NCBI GenBank assembly: GCA_905480095.1
Contig: CAJQPF010000025.1
Span: 1-58,169 of the forward strand
DNA from: an uncultured Flavobacteriales bacterium
Lineage (GTDB): Bacteria; Bacteroidota; Bacteroidia; Flavobacteriales_D; Sanyastnellaceae
Length of the DNA stretch: 58,169 nucleotides
Direction: 5' to 3'
Shown here: positions 1 through 8,796 of the stretch, piece by piece
How positions within the stretch are numbered: the stretch's first letter is position 1
How the letters are laid out: each line of letters begins with the position of its first letter
Translations under genes and position numbers: made by a program
Notes under the pieces: generated by a model
Database searches by the model: none
The model's input: the letters and a program-made list of their open reading frames with translations, nothing else
Told to the model about the DNA's origin: nothing

Positions 1-956
1 TAGATGATGTCCCTGAAGTTGCTCTTTCTGCCCTTCAGACATCTTCTTGGAGATGTCTCGTCAGAGGAGGGAGTAAATGGACAGCTGAAACAGCTTCAAT
101 TGTAACAGATGGTTTAACGCTTCATGCTTCACCTATTGACCCTGCTGCTGGGTTGATAAGGGAAGATGGAGGGTCGTTTCAACTGACATTCACTTGGACG
201 GGCGCGCTTTCGTTTGCAGATGTTCTTGAGAAGCTTGGTCGGATGCCCCTTCCCCCATACATGCAACGCGATTCGGACGTCAATGATGCAGATGATTACC
301 AAACCGTTTTTGCGCGTCTCCCAGGCAGTGTCGCTGCGCCTACTGCTGGGTTGCATTATGACGACCATTTGCTCACGAAACTTGCAGATCAAGATCTCGC
401 GCTTAGTCGATTAACACTTCATGTTGGGGCGGGGACATTTAGGCCACTGTCCGAGGGTGACATCTCTCATCACACGATGCATGCAGAACGATGTATTGTG
501 ACACGTGAAATACTTGAAAATCTTGCTTCAACTCGTAAAAGAGTCGCCACAGGAACGACCACACTGAGAACACTTGAGAGTTTGTTTTGGATGGCTGTTG
601 TGCATATGGAAACAGGTGAGTTTCCGGAAACACTCGGTCAATGGACTCCCTATAACGAAGATCATTCACAAAGTAGAGAGGTGGTTTTTACTTCTTACGA
701 AGCGTCTATGAGATACCTCCTCAATAACGCCCCACTTGATTCACCTTGGGATTTTAAAACCCAAATCATGATTAGGCCAGGGTATAAAATCCAATCAGTG
801 ATAGGGCTTGTGACAAATTTTCATCAACCGGGCAGTACGCTTCTATGCCTTATCGCAGCATTTTCAGGCAAGCCTTGGAGAGATGTGTACGCAGAAGCCA
901 TTGAGAACAAGTACCGATTCCTCAGTTATGGAGATGGATGTCTCTTTGAACGCTAG
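1..956 (+). CDS. queA: S-adenosylmethionine:tRNA ribosyltransferase-isomerase (QueA family), 5' truncated
   Basis: QueA transfers and isomerises the ribosyl moiety of S-adenosylmethionine onto 7-aminomethyl-7-deazaguanine in tRNA, giving epoxyqueuosine at the wobble position; it acts in the cytosol. The reading frame is open from base 3 to the TAG at 954-956, so the gene enters from the left edge and about 317 residues are visible. Family signatures include WRCLVRGGSKW near the edge, LGRMPLPPYMQRD, PGSVAAPTAGLHYDD, VGAGTFRPL, TGTTTLRTLESL, TNFHQPGSTLLCL and FLSYGDG. The LVRGGSKW and LGQWTPYN segments suggest the longer, roughly 400-residue paralogue that Bacteroidota often carry beside classical QueA, so queuosine synthesis is inferred from the family. 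The first internal ATG (153) is not the real start, because homologous sequence continues upstream. It converges with the ppiD gene 26 bp away. Confidence 0.93.
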   Translation, partial: DDVPEVALSALQTSSWRCLVRGGSKWTAETASIVTDGLTLHASPIDPAAGLIREDGGSFQLTFTWTGALSFADVLEKLGRMPLPPYMQRDSDVNDADDYQTVFARLPGSVAAPTAGLHYDDHLLTKLADQDLALSRLTLHVGAGTFRPLSEGDISHHTMHAERCIVTREILENLASTRKRVATGTTTLRTLESLFWMAVVHMETGEFPETLGQWTPYNEDHSQSREVVFTSYEASMRYLLNNAPLDSPWDFKTQIMIRPGYKIQSVIGLVTNFHQPGSTLLCLIAAFSGKPWRDVYAEAIENKYRFLSYGDGCLFER

Positions 957-982
957 TAGGCGTTGTTGTTCCTTCGGCTTTT

Positions 983-3037
983 TTAATTCCTATTATCGAT
1001 CACGTCAGACCCATCACGGATCGCATTCTTGATAGATAGAGAAAATCCGTTAAGCGCTTTAGTGACCAGCGCACTTTGTTCAGTTAAGAAGTCAGTTTTC
1101 TCAGCGGCCTCAGTGATTTTTGAAGGCGCAATAACCCAAACACCGTGGTTGCCAATAATCGGGTTTGACATTTCACCAGCTGGGATAGAAAAAGCCAATC
1201 CTGCAACTTCAGGCTCAGCTGACGCACCACTTCCTGCGATGGTAGCTGATTTAATGTTGACATTGAGCGCAGTCTTTACAGTTGAACCTGCAGCTTTAGC
1301 CACTTCATCTAAATTACCGCCTGTCATAAGTCGTGCATAATACTCGCCTTTTGCTTTTTTAATCGCCCCTGCTCTCATCTTCTCTTCTACGGCGTCAAAA
1401 TCCGGTGTGCCTTTTTCTCTTGAGGAATTAAGGATTGCAACAATGTAGTTGTTGTCGATCAGCATGGGTTGGCTGATTTCGCCAACTTCAGAATTGTATG
1501 CCCAATTGACAAGTTCAGTGACGTTTGTCATCCCAGCGATTGACGTCGAGGTTCTTCTCATATCAACAGCTTCGCTGACAGTATATCCGGCTTCTTTTGC
1601 AGCGCTTTCTAAAGTCTCTCTGTCAGAAGATTCAATGGCAAATTCATTGGCGTCCGAGTAGGCGTCACGCCTTGTTTTGTCAGATGCATCAAGTAGTCGA
1701 GTGATTTTTGCAACTTCTACTTCTTCCACTTTTTTACGTCGATCGAGAACTTCAATCACATGAACACCGTAGCTCGTTTCAACAGATCCAATTGAGCCCA
1801 CAGGCTTGTTAAAGCTAAAGTCATTAAATGGTTTTACCATTCTATTCTGCGGAAAAAACTCATAAACGCCACCGTTCGATTTCGAGCCGGGGTCATCAGA
1901 GAATCTCGTTGCAAAATCTGTAAAGTCTGCACCATTTTTCAAAAGCCTCACCAAGCTGTCAGCTTTAGAATTAAGGGCCGCCATTTCATTGGCATCTTTC
2001 ACATCTTTCGCTTGTAATAGGATATGTCTGACAGAAGCAGCTGTATCGGGCACCATAGATCTACCGAGAATGTTTGCAACAGTAAGCACATTTCCTTTTT
2101 GATAAGGCCCTACGATTGTGCCAATTTCAATGTCAAAAAATGTTGACTCATTCACGTCAGTTTCAACGTCAGCAAGGCGGATGGTGCTGACAACTTCATT
2201 GCCGGTGCCATTTGTTGTTGCAAATTCAACAGCATCATCGGCCAAATCCCATGCTGTAGCAATGCCTTCAAGTTCGGCCGTAATGTTATCGACATCTCCC
2301 GAAGACGCGCCAACTGGAATCTTTACGATTGTAATATCACGACCTTGTATTTGTTGAAACTTTTTTTCATCTTTATGGTCGTTGAAGTATAACTGTACAT
2401 CTCTATCGCTCACATTCACAACACTGTCCGCGATTGTCGTAAATAATTTGACAACATATTTAAATTCTGCCTTACGTTCTGTACTCAAGTAATCGTACTT
2501 GCCTTCGAGTGCATTTGAATATGCTCCAGCTTGAGCCAATGCTTCAAATTTCTCTTTTTTACGTTTTGCCACAATGACACTCTTGTACTTGAGGAAATTC
2601 GCCTTTCCTTGAGGCGTTGAAAGCATATTTTGAAAATTCTGTACCCATGTGCGTTTGTTATCTCCATTGCTATAAAAAGCACTAGAAACATATGGAGACA
2701 CAAGATCGCCAAAAAGCATTTCCTGGTACTCTTTGTCACTTACGGTTAATCCAATATCTGAGTATTCATCACTCATATACTTTGACGTCGTCATGTCTTC
2801 CCAAACCTCGTTAGGGAGCTGCTCCCCTGAAAAACCCAATCCTCTTCTCTGTTGAACAGCAACTTGATACTCTGTGCTTGTTATTCCAGCGCCGTTTACA
2901 CTTCCAACCTCAGTGGATGCGCCTTGGCCCATGAGCGCTAGTACAGCATCAAAAGGGACTAAGAAACCAAGCATACCTATTCCTAGGAACACCATCAACA
3001 AACCTTGTCGGTTGCGAATATTTTCAATCATTGCCAT
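983..3037 (-). CDS. ppiD: Membrane-anchored periplasmic peptidyl-prolyl isomerase (PpiD/SurA-like)
   Basis: This is a 684-residue folding factor for periplasmic and outer-membrane proteins. Residues 1-12 are cytosolic, 13-37 form a single membrane anchor (QGLLMVFLGIGMLGFLVPF), and the rest is periplasmic. A SurA-N-like helical region follows, and a parvulin rotamase domain lies at about 333-434, with SVRHILLQAK, FATRFSDDPGSKSNGG and SYGVHVIEVLDRR as recognisable motifs. A second, degenerate parvulin-like or chaperone region occupies the C-terminal third. The length and single N-terminal anchor fit the PpiD family. It is the last gene of a long minus-strand run that includes lptC and outer-membrane proteins, which agrees with a role in envelope biogenesis. 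The ATG at 3037 gives an N-terminus typical of the family. Confidence 0.9.
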   Translation of the reverse strand: MAMIENIRNRQGLLMVFLGIGMLGFLVPFDAVLALMGQGASTEVGSVNGAGITSTEYQVAVQQRRGLGFSGEQLPNEVWEDMTTSKYMSDEYSDIGLTVSDKEYQEMLFGDLVSPYVSSAFYSNGDNKRTWVQNFQNMLSTPQGKANFLKYKSVIVAKRKKEKFEALAQAGAYSNALEGKYDYLSTERKAEFKYVVKLFTTIADSVVNVSDRDVQLYFNDHKDEKKFQQIQGRDITIVKIPVGASSGDVDNITAELEGIATAWDLADDAVEFATTNGTGNEVVSTIRLADVETDVNESTFFDIEIGTIVGPYQKGNVLTVANILGRSMVPDTAASVRHILLQAKDVKDANEMAALNSKADSLVRLLKNGADFTDFATRFSDDPGSKSNGGVYEFFPQNRMVKPFNDFSFNKPVGSIGSVETSYGVHVIEVLDRRKKVEEVEVAKITRLLDASDKTRRDAYSDANEFAIESSDRETLESAAKEAGYTVSEAVDMRRTSTSIAGMTNVTELVNWAYNSEVGEISQPMLIDNNYIVAILNSSREKGTPDFDAVEEKMRAGAIKKAKGEYYARLMTGGNLDEVAKAAGSTVKTALNVNIKSATIAGSGASAEPEVAGLAFSIPAGEMSNPIIGNHGVWVIAPSKITEAAEKTDFLTEQSALVTKALNGFSLSIKNAIRDGSDVIDNRN

Positions 3038-3088
3038 GGTAAAGACGTTTTAAATGTCAGGTGCGCGAAGATAAGAAATTATTCCGCA

Positions 3089-4366
3089 TCATAATAACAT
3101 GAGATGAACCAGGATTATTTTAGACCCCTTGACCTCTTTTATTTCTACGTTTATATCGTTAATTTTCAACTGATCCCCCTTTTTTGGTATTGCTGCAAGT
3201 CGATGTAGAATAAGGCCTCCCAGCGTTTCGTAAGCATCTTCTTCGGGCATATTGAACCCCAGCTTTTCGTTCAGGTATTCGACATCATGTCTCGCGGAAA
3301 GTATCCAGGATTTGTCATCAATTTGTTCTTCAATCAGAATTTCTACGTCGTGTTCATCCTCTATTTCGCCTAATAACTCTTCCACAATGTCTTCCATCGT
3401 AAGAATACCGGCCGTACCACCAAACTCATCTAAAACAACAGCCAGGTGGCGCTTCCTGACCATGAATTGCTTTAACAAAATGTCACCAGTCATCGGTTCA
3501 GGAATGAAAAAAGTGGGCAGCACAACTTCTTTAAGTGATTGTGGTGATTTGAAAAGATCTTTCACATGTATGTACCCAATGATATTGTCAATGTCATTTT
3601 CGTAGACGACTATTTTCGACAATCCAGTATCTGAAAAAATTGTTTTTATTTCGTTAATGGTTGTCATGGTTGAAACCGAAACCACTTCATTTCTGGGAAC
3701 GAGGCAATCTCTCGCTTGCACCTGGTTAAGTTTTAGCGCATTTTGAAGCATCACCAACTCGTGTTCAAGATCTTGTTCTGGAATCATATTGTCACTTACA
3801 GATTCTAAAAAATGATTTAAATCAGTGGACCCTAACCCCCTTGTTACGGACTCTAAGCGGCCTGTCGTAAATGGAAACAAGAAGATCTTACTGAGCCCGA
3901 TGATGACCCATGCTGGAATCGCCAATACCGTGTTAATCATAAGAAGCGGCACACTTAATCTCTTCAGCCATTGCGCAGGGTTTCGAAGAAAGAGTGATTT
4001 AGGGATGAATTCAGCAGTGACAATGACCACTAAAGTTGTGACAAGTGTTTGGATTGCAAGCGCAAACATAGGTGAAGGTGCTGAAAGCCAATCGCTGGAG
4101 TTGAAAATCTGTTGGCTTATTAATGCGCCTGATTCCATCCCGCAGATCACGAGCGCAATATTGTTGCCCACCAGCATCACCGCGATGAACAGTTGGGGAC
4201 GCTTAAAAAAGGAAGACGCCAGTTGTCCTCTCCATCCTTGTTTTGCATTGAGCTCAATTTGTAACCGGTTCGCAGAAGCAAAGGCAATCTCCATTCCTGA
4301 AAAGAATGCAGAAGCGGCCAAAGAGGCAAGAATTATAAAGATTGAACTGGAGGGGTCGGGGTCCAT
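3089..4366 (-). CDS. CNNM/CorC (HlyC-type) transmembrane protein with CBS pair
   Basis: The protein is 425 residues in the UPF0053/CorC-HlyC family; relatives are implicated in Mg/Co efflux, but the substrate here is not known. The N-terminal CNNM domain (about 7-190) has several hydrophobic helices and the motif SGMEIAFASANR, with TAEFIPKSLFLRNP further on. A CBS pair lies at about 218-335, including VVLDEFGGTAGILTMED, and a CorC_HlyC C-terminal domain at about 345-423. It is the second such protein in the same operon (the other is GldE at 9371-10714). The two share architecture but differ through much of their length, so they are paralogues and not a recent duplication. Its place between the small membrane gene and ppiD, downstream of lptC, is a common Bacteroidota arrangement. 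Confidence 0.9.
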   Translation of the reverse strand: MDPDPSSSIFIILASLAASAFFSGMEIAFASANRLQIELNAKQGWRGQLASSFFKRPQLFIAVMLVGNNIALVICGMESGALISQQIFNSSDWLSAPSPMFALAIQTLVTTLVVIVTAEFIPKSLFLRNPAQWLKRLSVPLLMINTVLAIPAWVIIGLSKIFLFPFTTGRLESVTRGLGSTDLNHFLESVSDNMIPEQDLEHELVMLQNALKLNQVQARDCLVPRNEVVSVSTMTTINEIKTIFSDTGLSKIVVYENDIDNIIGYIHVKDLFKSPQSLKEVVLPTFFIPEPMTGDILLKQFMVRKRHLAVVLDEFGGTAGILTMEDIVEELLGEIEDEHDVEILIEEQIDDKSWILSARHDVEYLNEKLGFNMPEEDAYETLGGLILHRLAAIPKKGDQLKINDINVEIKEVKGSKIILVHLMLL

Positions 4367-4378
4367 GTGTTTGTTTGA

Positions 4379-4606
4379 TTAATTACGCGACTTGTTAGAA
4401 TCCATGTCCTTCTGAAGGCGTTTGCGAAACCCTCGCCTCACAAAATACCACAGCCATGCAAGCGCAGGGACAAGTGGAAGCATTTGGTTGTTCTCCCAAC
4501 CTTCATTAAAGATTATCCATAAAGATACACCCGTGACAATGATTGAAGATGCAAGCCAAAATTTTTCTGCTGCACGTGTGACTTGTAAGACTCGTTTAGG
4601 CTCCAT
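4379..4606 (-). CDS. Small two-helix membrane protein between lptC and the CNNM gene
   Basis: I do not recognise a named family. The ORF can be opened at 4660, but that start would overlap lptC by 50 bp. The ATG at 4606 lies 4 bp after the lptC TAG stop and gives a 75-residue protein beginning MEPKRVLQVTRAAEKFW, which I prefer. Two hydrophobic segments are visible (WLASSIIVTGVSLWIIF and MLPLVPALAWLWYFV), followed by a very basic tail (RRGFRKRLQKDMDSNKSRN), so a hairpin in the inner membrane with a cytosolic C-terminus is likely. Twelve bases separate it from the CNNM gene downstream, so it is translated within the operon. Function unknown. Confidence 0.72.
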   Translation of the reverse strand: MEPKRVLQVTRAAEKFWLASSIIVTGVSLWIIFNEGWENNQMLPLVPALAWLWYFVRRGFRKRLQKDMDSNKSRN

Positions 4607-4610
4607 GTCA

Positions 4611-5156
4611 CTAAGGTAAGTTAAATGACCCTGTGGGGTCAAGAATTCGGTAATGTTCAAATCTACTGTCTGCCTCTAATCCTTTGCCGTGAAGTGTGCC
4701 TGTTGACGTATGAATACTCACAGGACGATCTGTATGTACTTTGTCAGAATCGTGAGACCAAACAAGGTATTCAGTATTCAATCGTTCTCCTTCGAGATTC
4801 ACTAATTCCACACCATCTAGTGCGATTAAATGCCCAGAATTGGGGTCGTAGTTGCCTCGTCCACCACTTAAAACCGCTTGATGATTAGACTTGTCGCCAC
4901 CGATAAATAAACGAAAACCTGCACTCACATCCCAGATTTCGGTATCGTCACTGCGCTCCAACCTCCCAGCCTCCAAAATGTTTTTCACCTCCCCTTTTTC
5001 AGAATAAACAAACTCCCCACTTGTAATGACCTGAGTGGAAATATCCTCCATTTCTGAAATGGATTCCGTGAGCGTGTCATCACTCGTGACGCATCCCATG
5101 TAGAATATTGAAAAGATCAGATGTAAATAGATTGAAAATCCGGATGGTGTTTTCAT
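4611..5156 (-). CDS. lptC: LPS export protein LptC (periplasmic bridge component)
   Basis: LptC is the bitopic or lipid-anchored bridge component that passes lipopolysaccharide from the LptBFG transporter to the LptA bridge. The protein has 181 residues, with an N-terminal hydrophobic segment ending in a lipobox-like FYMGC (Cys22), as in many Bacteroidota LptC proteins. The rest is an OstA/LptC-type beta-jellyroll: AVLSGGRGNYDPNSGHLIAL, LNTEYLVWSHDSDKVHTDRP and GTLHGKGLEADSRFEHY match the typical pattern (destroy-gene, define-value, linking to a target state). Its start overlaps the stop of the upstream TPR gene by one base (TAATG), a sign of translational coupling. The position beside a TPR protein and upstream of a CNNM gene and ppiD supports the call. 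Confidence 0.85.
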   Translation of the reverse strand: MKTPSGFSIYLHLIFSIFYMGCVTSDDTLTESISEMEDISTQVITSGEFVYSEKGEVKNILEAGRLERSDDTEIWDVSAGFRLFIGGDKSNHQAVLSGGRGNYDPNSGHLIALDGVELVNLEGERLNTEYLVWSHDSDKVHTDRPVSIHTSTGTLHGKGLEADSRFEHYRILDPTGSFNLP

Positions 5157-6571
5157 TAACGAACCCTAATATTTGTCGTCATGCCTGAACAAGGGCATCC
5201 AGAAACCTGCTTCACTGTAAATGACGTTCCGGCTTGAAGACCTAGCGTGAAAACCTCATCAATTGTTGGGAATTGCTTGGACATTTTACTCATCCTCGCA
5301 TTTGCTTTTTCTGCCAACTCTGGATTCATCCTCTTTGCTCTCGAGTAATAATCATGCGCGACCCAATAAACGGATCTTTTTCCTAAAGCGCCGTCGTTAC
5401 AAGCACTCGAGGCTCCTGCGATGGCATCTCCAATAAGCATATATGCATCTGCGTTATTTGGGTCTAGTGCGATGACTTGATTGGCATAACGCTTTGCGGT
5501 GCCAGATCGTTTTAAAGCACTTGCGATTTGTCCTGTTTTCAAAAGGTAAGCCATCTGATTTGGACAACTGTCACAACGAGATATAGCTTCCTCCATATAC
5601 TTAAAGCTGTCCGTTAGTTTCGATTGCTTTGCATATCCCATACCGATCGCGAAAGCAGCTTCATGACTGGGCTCAAATTCATATACAGCGGTAGCTACAG
5701 GAAGGAATAAGTCATTCTCAGTACATTCTCTGTTTGTGAGAATCCGCAACACCTTTTTCTTTAGCTCGAAATTTTCAGGATCGGCATCTATGCTTGCTTG
5801 AAGCACCTCCACCATCTCGTCACATTTTGCAATGGCAACAAACGTCTTCTCAATGTTTTCTTTTGCCTTTGTATATCCCTTGATGTTTCTGCTATTTTCA
5901 GCAGCCTCAGCATTTGCGATTGCCTCGTTGCAATAGTCCATTAACATGAGGTAATCCGTTAACATTTTAATCTTCTTTGCAGTTCCAGCCTCCTTGTCAA
6001 TTTTGTTGACTTTTTTCATCGCGTAGAACGAGGTGACATAGTACCCACTTAGCACTGACGCAGAACTCATGGCTCCGAGACAATCGACACTTTCTTTAAA
6101 CATCTCGAAAGCAACTTGAATGGAGTCCTTATTAAAGCTATAATAATCGGACGCTTTGCGACCTAAAATGTGGCAACGGTTGTTTGGCTTTTTCTTCGTT
6201 GATGGAAAAAGTTCCATTCTCGTATCGTAAACCCACATCAAGCTATCTTCAAGAATCGCCTTGCGTTCTAAATCCCCTGCTGCTTTGGCCTCTTTTATCT
6301 CATACTTAATAAACGTACTTCCGTTTGTGTACAATGATTCCTGCACTTGTGGCGGGCAAACCGCGCATGCCTTCTCCCACTGATCATAAGCTTCAGAGTA
6401 GTTTTTCTGAGTTTTATAACTTTTATAGACGCTTAGCGCTTCTTTGCAAAGGATTTGTTTGTCCTCGGTATCCCCATATTTCAAATCATTCTGAGCGAAA
6501 AAATTTAGGGGAATGACGAACGATATTAAAAGAAAGAGTTGTGTGTTGGTATTCATCATTTTATTAATCAT
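5156..6571 (-). CDS. Secreted TPR-repeat protein of the lptC locus
   Basis: The protein has 471 residues, with an N-terminal signal peptide (QLFLLISFVIPLNFFAQ) and a mostly helical body. Tetratricopeptide-like units are seen in the second half (for example around EPSHEAAFAIGMGYAKQSKLTDSFKYMEEAI and the following KRYANQVIALDPNNADAYMLIGDAIA), so a periplasmic or outer-membrane-associated scaffold is likely. Cysteine pairs (CAVCPP, CDSCPN, CPCSG) suggest disulfides outside the cytosol. The ATG at 6571 overlaps the preceding gene by 8 bp; ATGs at 6559 or 6556 would also give a full signal peptide. A TPR protein between the outer-membrane protein gene and lptC is a recurrent Bacteroidota arrangement, but its partner is unknown. 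Confidence 0.8.
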   Translation of the reverse strand: MINKMMNTNTQLFLLISFVIPLNFFAQNDLKYGDTEDKQILCKEALSVYKSYKTQKNYSEAYDQWEKACAVCPPQVQESLYTNGSTFIKYEIKEAKAAGDLERKAILEDSLMWVYDTRMELFPSTKKKPNNRCHILGRKASDYYSFNKDSIQVAFEMFKESVDCLGAMSSASVLSGYYVTSFYAMKKVNKIDKEAGTAKKIKMLTDYLMLMDYCNEAIANAEAAENSRNIKGYTKAKENIEKTFVAIAKCDEMVEVLQASIDADPENFELKKKVLRILTNRECTENDLFLPVATAVYEFEPSHEAAFAIGMGYAKQSKLTDSFKYMEEAISRCDSCPNQMAYLLKTGQIASALKRSGTAKRYANQVIALDPNNADAYMLIGDAIAGASSACNDGALGKRSVYWVAHDYYSRAKRMNPELAEKANARMSKMSKQFPTIDEVFTLGLQAGTSFTVKQVSGCPCSGMTTNIRVR

Positions 6572-7982
6572 AGAGTTTTGGTGTAAGCCAAAGATTTTTA
6601 AAAAATGGAGCGAGTGTCACTCCAACTTGAATTTTTAATAAAGATTCTTCTAGGGTACCTTCTAAAACTGTGCCATTCTCTGAATCAAGGCCCCGATGTC
6701 CCATTTCTACACCGAAGTGTAAGCGACTTGTAGAGCGACTTCCTTCTAGAGGAATAGTCATTCCGGCAGATGCGCGCCATGCTGACAATTGGCTTCCATT
6801 GTATGCGACGGGGTAAGCGTCTAAAGCGAACCCAGCTTTATAAGATGCGCCCCCTGAACCAGGCACGATAGTGACCCCTAAAGAAGTACGTGAGGCCTTT
6901 GCCCAAGTTGCATCTCCATCAAGAATATTTATATCAAAAGAATCGGCAATAGACGCCCAATCTTCTTGCATATACTCTCCAGAAATCAGGAATCGACTAC
7001 CGTTCGCGTGTTCATAAACGAGGGCGCCACCCGCTGAGAATTTTGCTGGGATCCGTCCCTCAGCATCCAATTCGTTGATGTATGAAGCTGTGTCTATCAC
7101 AGTCTCTATGCTGCTCAGTAATTGAACGTTTTCTACGCTTTTCTCGTAATCGGTATATAACGAGGATCCCGGGGAATATGTCGCGCCGACATATAAAGTC
7201 GCAGATCCTTTGAAATTTCGATTTTCATCATATTTGGCCCACAGCAATTGGTAAGCCTGAGCACCAAAGAGCCCACCCACAGATCGATGTCTCATGGATG
7301 TCCTCGTTCTGTTATCTAGATAGGTTAAATCTTCAATATCTAATCGCCCTGTTGACGTGACTTCCCCAAATAACATGGAGACTTGAGCGCCAAGAAAAAG
7401 CGCGCGATTGGCCACAAGTACACTGTCTAACTTGCCCGCCGGAATCCATTTCTTGACCTTAAAACCATGAGATATTCCCAGATAGCTTTTGGCCGTTCCG
7501 CCTGCGCCTGAATACGTTTCGACAATATTCCCAATGTTGTTATTCAAGGAATCGTTAAATGATCTAGATACACTATATCCTTTCGCTGAATAAGGCGTAA
7601 TTCCCATCATATAAGCTGTCTTTCCACCTGGCTTTTTAACGACCAAGGATATTGAACCAAGAGAGCCACTGTTTACCGTCGCTGTTGAGTCACCTTCTGT
7701 CATATTCGCATTTGTACCATGAAGAGATGTTTGCAAAAGCGTTGTTACACTACCCGCTGCTGAAGCTGGCTGATCGGGATTGATGACATACCCATCTAAA
7801 ATAGGTGCGCTCACCCCACCCATCATCAATTGAGGCGAAGACAGGGTGGGTATCGCAAGCCCCATGCCGAACCTTGACCATGGTGATGTTTCTGTTTCTT
7901 GACCTAAAATTTGAGTAGATGTTGAAGAACACACAATGAATGCGAGTATAAAAAACAACTTGATACGAATCAATTTCAACAT
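6564..7982 (-). CDS. Putative outer-membrane beta-barrel protein of the coaX-lptC locus
   Basis: The protein is 472 residues from the ATG at 7982. A longer frame reaches 8033 but would overlap coaX, and only the 7982 start places a signal peptide at the N-terminus (MLKLIRIKLFFILAFIVCSS, ending near ILGQE). The mature start SPWSRFGMG, followed by MMGGV and NPDQPASA, matches the shared beginning of many Bacteroidota outer-membrane barrel proteins (SPYSRYGIG, then MGG, then NP). The rest alternates hydrophobic and polar residues as in beta-strands (FLISGEYMQEDWA, LHFGVEMGHRG, LKIQVGVTLAPFF). A transport function is possible (FadL/OmpP1-like), but the sequence does not show it. Confidence 0.8.
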   Translation of the reverse strand: MLKLIRIKLFFILAFIVCSSTSTQILGQETETSPWSRFGMGLAIPTLSSPQLMMGGVSAPILDGYVINPDQPASAAGSVTTLLQTSLHGTNANMTEGDSTATVNSGSLGSISLVVKKPGGKTAYMMGITPYSAKGYSVSRSFNDSLNNNIGNIVETYSGAGGTAKSYLGISHGFKVKKWIPAGKLDSVLVANRALFLGAQVSMLFGEVTSTGRLDIEDLTYLDNRTRTSMRHRSVGGLFGAQAYQLLWAKYDENRNFKGSATLYVGATYSPGSSLYTDYEKSVENVQLLSSIETVIDTASYINELDAEGRIPAKFSAGGALVYEHANGSRFLISGEYMQEDWASIADSFDINILDGDATWAKASRTSLGVTIVPGSGGASYKAGFALDAYPVAYNGSQLSAWRASAGMTIPLEGSRSTSRLHFGVEMGHRGLDSENGTVLEGTLEESLLKIQVGVTLAPFFKNLWLTPKLYD

Positions 7983-7992
7983 GGTGTCAATA

Positions 7993-8796
7993 TTAAATTT
8001 TCGATAAAAGTTGTAGGTGACGAAATATTGCATAATACCCTTTGAGGGTTAAATTAGAATCCGCGAATCTCGGCATTACTCGGCCGAGTTCCAAAAGTGA
8101 ACTGTCTCCTCCTGTCAGTATTACCCCAACGACCTCTTCATCTCCACTTTGCTCATTTAAGACCTGCCATCGGCCAATGATTTCAGCAGAAATCCCGTCT
8201 GCCGCGCCCTTTATCATGGCTTCTTGCGTTGTTTTTCCAATGGTTTCTCCTTTAAACGGTTGCGACCTCACCCATGCCTCTTTCTCTACTCCAGGAAGTG
8301 CTGCTGTTCCTTCCTTCATGGCGTTTATTCGCATCGACAACCCGGGTGAAATGCTTCCTCCCAAGTGGCGTCCATCTCGCATAACATCAGTCGTTACACA
8401 AGTCCCCACATCCACAATCATCCAGACTTTGCTTTGTTCGAGCCCCTGAATCAATCCTGATTGAACCGCAAAGGCGTTGGCCACACGATCTGTACCCAGA
8501 GAGCCAGGGTTTTCGACTTCCGTTTCAAGTGGATGGGGATCTCCATGTTTTATTTCAGTGACGTCGACCTTCGAACGTTTGCGCAGCATGTCTGCGATTT
8601 CAGTATCCCAATCACCACTTCCAGCTAAAAATACACCATCGACTTGGCCTTGAGGCAGATGCTCAAGACATAACGCTTCTCCAGGATTTAAATGTGTGGT
8701 ATCAACAATTTCGCCATCTAGGAACACCCCGATTTTCCATCTTGAGTTCCCCTTTTCCACAATCCACACAACGGTTCCGCTTGTCCTTACTCCCAT
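7993..8796 (-). CDS. coaX: Type III pantothenate kinase
   Basis: CoaX phosphorylates pantothenate, the first committed step of coenzyme A synthesis, and needs a monovalent cation. The 267-residue protein shows the ASKHA-fold signatures: GSLGTDRVANAFA (residues 98-110, with Asp103 as the likely catalytic base), VDVGTCVTTDV (128-138) and GGSISPG (146-152). The N-terminal phosphate motif is normally DxGNT/S; here it reads EKGNS (residues 14-18), so the usual first Asp is Glu, which is noted as a finding. The start overlaps the end of gldD by 10 bp, consistent with translation within the operon. Length is normal for the family (about 240-270). Confidence 0.9.
   Translation of the reverse strand: MGVRTSGTVVWIVEKGNSRWKIGVFLDGEIVDTTHLNPGEALCLEHLPQGQVDGVFLAGSGDWDTEIADMLRKRSKVDVTEIKHGDPHPLETEVENPGSLGTDRVANAFAVQSGLIQGLEQSKVWMIVDVGTCVTTDVMRDGRHLGGSISPGLSMRINAMKEGTAALPGVEKEAWVRSQPFKGETIGKTTQEAMIKGAADGISAEIIGRWQVLNEQSGDEEVVGVILTGGDSSLLELGRVMPRFADSNLTLKGYYAIFRHLQLLSKI

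Noticed and set aside
153..956. queA starting at the ATG at 153
   Set aside because: The same frame is open to base 3 and encodes family-typical residues (WRCLVRGGSKW), so the gene is truncated by the window edge.
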